Source: Limnephilus marmoratus (lineage: Eukaryota; Arthropoda; Insecta; Trichoptera; Limnephilidae). Taken from it: a stretch of 64,000 nucleotides of DNA. The stretch spans positions 37,146,676-37,210,675 of the forward strand of contig OU862915.1 in the NCBI GenBank assembly GCA_917880885.1, given 5' to 3'. The position numbers were made by a program, and so were the translations under genes. The number at the start of each line of letters is the position of its first letter. The first letter of the stretch is position 1. Shown here in pieces: positions 55,901 through 61,900 of the stretch. The notes beneath the pieces were generated by a model. It was not told where the DNA came from. It did no database searches and saw only the letters and a list, made by a program, of their open reading frames with translations.

Positions 55901-58900
55901 TGTCTCTTTTGCCCCTTATTAAGCCATAGTAGCAGGAATACTAACATAACCAAATTACAGAAATTATTATTGTAAATGGCCAATATCTCATATGACGAGC
56001 AAATTTTCATTTTACATAATTGAAATTTTGAAAGCAGTACTTTCCATCGGCCTGAATGCAAATAGTTGTCTTTTATAGTAATTAAGGTGAATCAAAAAAG
56101 TTTTTCTCTAAAAAATAATTGTATTAAGCAAGTCCAGCAATTTTGAAAGTTTACCTTTGAGCTAGGTATGTATTGAAATGGCATCTATGAAGAATCATTA
56201 ACATCGTTATAATATCTATAATGCATTATCAAAACATAAAGAGGGTCATGCTTTAGTTTTTCGAGCATTATTCATCAAAAGGAGGAAATAAACAAATCAA
56301 AAAGAGGAAAGATGCGAAGAGAGGTTTAGTTTATAAAATCATTCAACTTTCTCTGGGCCAGACAGCATTTCAAAATAACAGGTACATACAAAATAAATTT
56401 GTAATATATATTTTGTTTTCACATCACTAATAATGGTTGAAAAAAAAAGATTGGTGCATATAAAAAACGTATTTAGATTAAAAAAAAAAATTGCACACCT
56501 GAAATGGGATTCTATGTAATCTAACAGTTGGAATCTTGAAGAAATTTATATGTACTAGGTGGTATTAGAAGAAATACATTATTAAGAAGAATTCTTAGTC
56601 GGGGTCTAAATTATCTTAATTGCAAAAATCACATTTTAAAATCATAGGAAAGTAATTAAAAAGTAAAAAAATAAATAAAAATATTTTTGTAACAAACAAA
56701 GTCTTATTAAATAATAAGAAAAGCACATAAATAATAATATTATAACACCATATTTGAAATCATTTATGTTACTTAATAATAGAAAGGAAATGATAAGTTT
56801 TGAATTATTAAGGCAATGTTGGATTGATGTAAAAAAATGTTGAGTATTGGCTAAAATTAAACCTTCCATAATTCAAAACCTAACAAATTAAATCTTTTAA
56901 AAATTTGTATTTTTTTAATTTATTTTAAAATCATCAAAGTGAAAAGATGACTATGTTCAAGTTTCTTCAAATGACAGCGTTCTCCAAGCGTAAAAATTCA
57001 TAAAAATATAAACCATAATGAAGTAGTAAGTACCGGCTGAAAATGGGTAATAAAGATCAGTGTAAATAATGGATAAGTAGTAGAAAGGGACTACCTTGTT
57101 CCAGTTGCATTTTGAGCGTGGCCGGGAAGTGAACCACGTTTTGGTACGCCTTTGCTTGATATGGAACTCGTTGACTTTGTGATTGCATTCTGTAAAAGAG
57201 AAAACAAAACTTGTATCGCAAGAAAAAATCACTTAGATGAATTAATACAGTGAAGATACGTTACTGAGGCAACTTACGTGGTTTCACTGAACTAGTAGCC
57301 ACACTTTAGTGGGACATTCTTAGAATCTGTCAAATAAGAGTAGAAAGTATAAAAAATGGAACTACAAAATGTAGGCTGGCAACACCAATTTACCTGTCAA
57401 ATATTCTTTTAAATCACACTGAAAATACAGAACACCGTGTACACATTTAAAAATACATTTTTTTGTTCCTAAAAAAAAATTAAATCGATGAAGCACTGTT
57501 ATTAGATACCTACTTAATGACATAAATTTGATTAAATTGTGTTTTACAAAGTGATTGGTTCCCATTTAATTTAACATAAACTTGAATTTAAGAGTAGGTA
57601 GAAAGGAAGAATCATTAATGGTGAGTTTAGTTACACTACTTTAAGATCTGAATGAGTTAAATATATTCATATCTAAAATTAGAGACATGATCTAAAGCCT
57701 GGAAAACGCTAGTAGGTACTTGCTTATATTAAATAAATGTGAGCAATTTCTAAGGTGTGCTTTATAATTTCGTTATTCTTCACTGTGTTAACATAAAATT
57801 GTAAAGATATAATAATAATATACCTAGATGCAATTCTAATTTTGAGATCAGTGGAATGAAAAAATATTTTTTTCACTTTTATGCCTTTTTAATTTTTAAT
57901 AAAAATGTTGGTTACAGCTTTGGATTAACACCATGATTATATTTTTAGTATTGCCATTTGGACGACAGGGGCGCCCTCCTATGTTTTCTACTCTTATTTG
58001 ACAAACTGTACAGTTATTTCATTCATACACGCATTTTCTTTGAATGGCACCGGTGTTACATTTTTTGTCAACCCCTCAGAAAATCGCCAATATGCACTTA
58101 TAATGCCATAAACGAAATGACAATTTACGAAAACTTTGTGTTATTACCGCTTCACAATTAACGCTCTATAAAATGAAACGCAAGATAAAGCCATGTATGA
58201 TGGAATTAGAAATGAGGAAATAAAAAATAATCTATGGCCAATGTGATCAATAAATAACAAATATCATTAGATTAATGGAAATTTCCAAGAATATAATATA
58301 GAATTATAACATAATATTTCTTACTTTTACAGTTTTTGGTTTGTTGCAGTCTAAAATATTATCTTTGCACGCATTTTGGTGAACGGTTGTCATACAGTCT
58401 GAAATAAAACATAAAAACATTGTTATTATGTGCATACATTCAAAAAAAGACATGATGAATGGCAGAAGAAGTTTTCTAGGAAAATTTGGGCAAAATCAAT
58501 TATAAAAAATTCCATGAAATTCTATTTACTGATCAGTGCTTCGATAGATCTAATTACTCATTTAAATAATGGGTGCATATCTGACAATGGAAAATTATTG
58601 ATATAGTGATTTTATGGTATTTGCAATTTAGACACATAAAAAATTTGAAAACTAACTTTCACAATAAAGCGCAGGTTTATTGGTCAATGGTTTGCTGCAC
58701 CAATCACAGGCGTGTGCCGAGCCGTAGCACGCTGATACCCACTGGTGGGATACCTTCTTTGTCTTGTCCTGAAATTTAAAAAAAAAATGTATTATGCAAT
58801 AGAATCAAATAGAAACAGAACAAGCCTAAAACCAACTAGCCATCACACTATGTATTTACATTGTTCTGGCACACACTCCTTGCATCATCAACATTCATTA

Positions 58901-61900
58901 ATACCTCTTATCATCATGCTGGTCTAATATCATGACTCTCGGCATATCCATCCCGGCGGGTGAGATTATTCCTAATCACGTTGTCGAGACTGTCATGAAA
59001 TACTCTTTTGAATTATAACTTCCAACCCCCGTACAATAATTGGCGCCAGGTACCCGATATTTCATATTATTTGTTAAAAGTTGGCAACATTGGCTAGACG
59101 TTTTGATTGGCCCGAATTTCTCGACGAGGGCCTCTGCCCAAATGTAACCTGTGACGGGGTCAATGTACGTAAACCTTATATAATTATACATTATCCAATC
59201 CTGCCTTTCATCATAATTTAAAATCATTAGCTTTGAGTTCACAAAGAGATTAAAGCTTTTCCTAGAAGCGTTGAGTCATAAATAGATTCACAAATTATTT
59301 AAAAGCAACCGAGAGATCTTCTAATTTTATTAAAACCCTACCAATAATTATTCCAACAATAAAGCGACGATCGTTTTGAATCAAATCTGAACGGACTGAG
59401 AACACGATTTTCCTGAAGAAGCTAGCTGGAGGTTTGTGTTATAATTTGGTAACAATTATTATAAGCAATAATTATCAGCCTGAAACACTCATCCACATTG
59501 AAAAATCTTCCGAGAAAAGATACATGACGCCAACGGGACTTGAACCCGTGTCCTCTCGATTGCCGGTCGATTGCTCTTGACCACTGAGCTATGGCGGCTT
59601 ATCTCATACCCGCCAAATGATTCAATATATGCTAGTGTTTCATTCAACAATTAATGCTTATTATATTTTTTCCACCTGAAAACAACCAACTTTATTTTTG
59701 CGAGAGAAACATTGTAAGTGTTAACTCCCTCGCTAGGTGGCGTCGAGACAAATTATGTCTTCATTTTATTGGGGAAATACTTAAACTTGTCAAATATTAA
59801 TTATTATTTTTAATTGTAAAACTAACGTTTTTAAGACAAGATTTTTTATGCATAGCACAAAGGGTAACAATTATTATAAGCAATAATTATCAGCCTGAAA
59901 CACTCATCCACATTGAAAAATCTTCCGAGAAAAGATACATGACGCCAACGGGACTTGAACCCGTGTCCTCTCGATTGCCGGTCGATTGCTCTTGACCACT
60001 GAGCTATGGCGGCTTATCTCATACCCGCCAAATGATTCAATATATGCTAGTGTTTCATTCAACAATTAATGCTTATTATATTTTTTCCACCTGAAAACAA
60101 CCAACTTTATTTTTGCGAGAGAAACATTGTAAGTGTTAACTCCCTCGCTAGGTGGCGTCGAGACAAATTATGTCTTCATTTTATTGGGGAAATACTTAAA
60201 CTTGTCAAATATTAATTATTATTTTTAATTGTAAAACTAACGTTTTTAAGACAAGATTTTTTATGCATAGCACAAAGGGTAACAATTATTATTATGTTTT
60301 CAGGTGGAAAAAATATAATAAGCATTAATTGTTGAATGAAACACTAGCATATATTGAATCATTTGGCGGGTATGAGATAAGCCGCCATAGCTCAGTGGTC
60401 AAGAGCAATCGACCGGCAATCGAGAGGACACGGGTTCAAGTCCCGTTGGCGTCATGTATCTTTTCTCGGAAGATTTTTCAATGTGGATGAGTGTTTCAGG
60501 CTGATAATTATTGCTTATAATAATTGTTACCCTTTGTGCTATGCATAAAAAATCTTGTCTTAAAAACGTTAGTTTTACAATTAAAAATAATAATTAATAT
60601 TTGACAAGTTTAAGTATTTCCCCAATAAAATGAAGACATAATTTGTCTCGACGCCACCTAGCGAGGGAGTTAACACTTACAATGTTTCTCTCGCAAAAAT
60701 AAAGTTGGTTGTTTTCAGGTGGAAAAAATATAATAAGCATTAATTGTTGAATGAAACACTAGCATATATTGAATCATTTGGCGGGTATGGGATAAGCCGC
60801 CATAGCTCAGTGGTCAAGAGCAATCGACCGGCAATCGAGAGGACACGGGTTCAAGTCCCGTTGGCGTCATGTATCTTTTCTCGGAAGATTTTTCAATGTG
60901 GATGAGTGTTTCAGGCTGATAATTATTGCTTATAATAATTGTTACCCTTTGTGCTATGCATAAAAAATCTTGTCTTAAAAACGTTAGTTTTACAATTAAA
61001 AATAATAATTAATATTTGACAAGTTTAAGTATTTCCCCAATAAAATGAAGACATAATTTGTCTCGACGCCACCTAGCGAGGGAGTTAACACTTACAATGT
61101 TTCTCTCGCAAAAATAAAGTTGGTTGTTTTCAGGTGGAAAAAATATAATAAGCATTAATTGTTGAATGAAACACTAGCATATATTGAATCATTTGGCGGG
61201 TATGAGATAAGCCGCCATAGCTCAGTGGTCAAGAGCAATCGACCGGCAATCGAGAGGACACGGGTTCAAGTCCCGTTGGCGTCATGTATCTTTTCTCGGA
61301 AGATTTTTCAATGTGGATGAGTGTTTCAGGCTGATAATTATTGCTTATAATAATTGTTACCCTTTGTGCTATGCATAAAAAATCTTGTCTTAAAAACGTT
61401 AGTTTTACAATTAAAAATAATAATTAATATTTGACAAGTTTAAGCATTTCCCCAATAAAATGAAGACATAATTTGTCTCGACGCCACCTAGCGAGGGAGT
61501 TAACACTTACAATGTTTCTCTCGCAAAAATAAAGTTGGTTGTTTTCAGGTGGAAAAAATATAATAAGCATTAATTGTTGAATGAAACACTAGCATATATT
61601 GAATCATTTGGCGGGTATGAGATAAGCCGCCATAGCTCAGTGGTCAAGAGCAATCGACCGGCAATCGAGAGGACACGGGTTCAAGTCCCGTTGGCGTCAT
61701 GTATCTTTTCTCGGAAGATTTTTCAATGTGGATGAGTGTTTCAGGCTGATAATTATTGCTTATAATAATTGTTACCCTTTGTGCTATGCATAAAAAATCT
61801 TGTCTTAAAAACGTTAGTTTTACAATTAAAAATAATAATTAATATTTGACAAGTTTAAGTATTTCCCCAATAAAATGAAGACATAATTTGTCTCGACGCC

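Noticed and set aside
58976..59242. 88-codon minus-strand ORF resembling a retroelement fragment
   Set aside because: The resemblance is limited to a few residues and no catalytic motif is visible.
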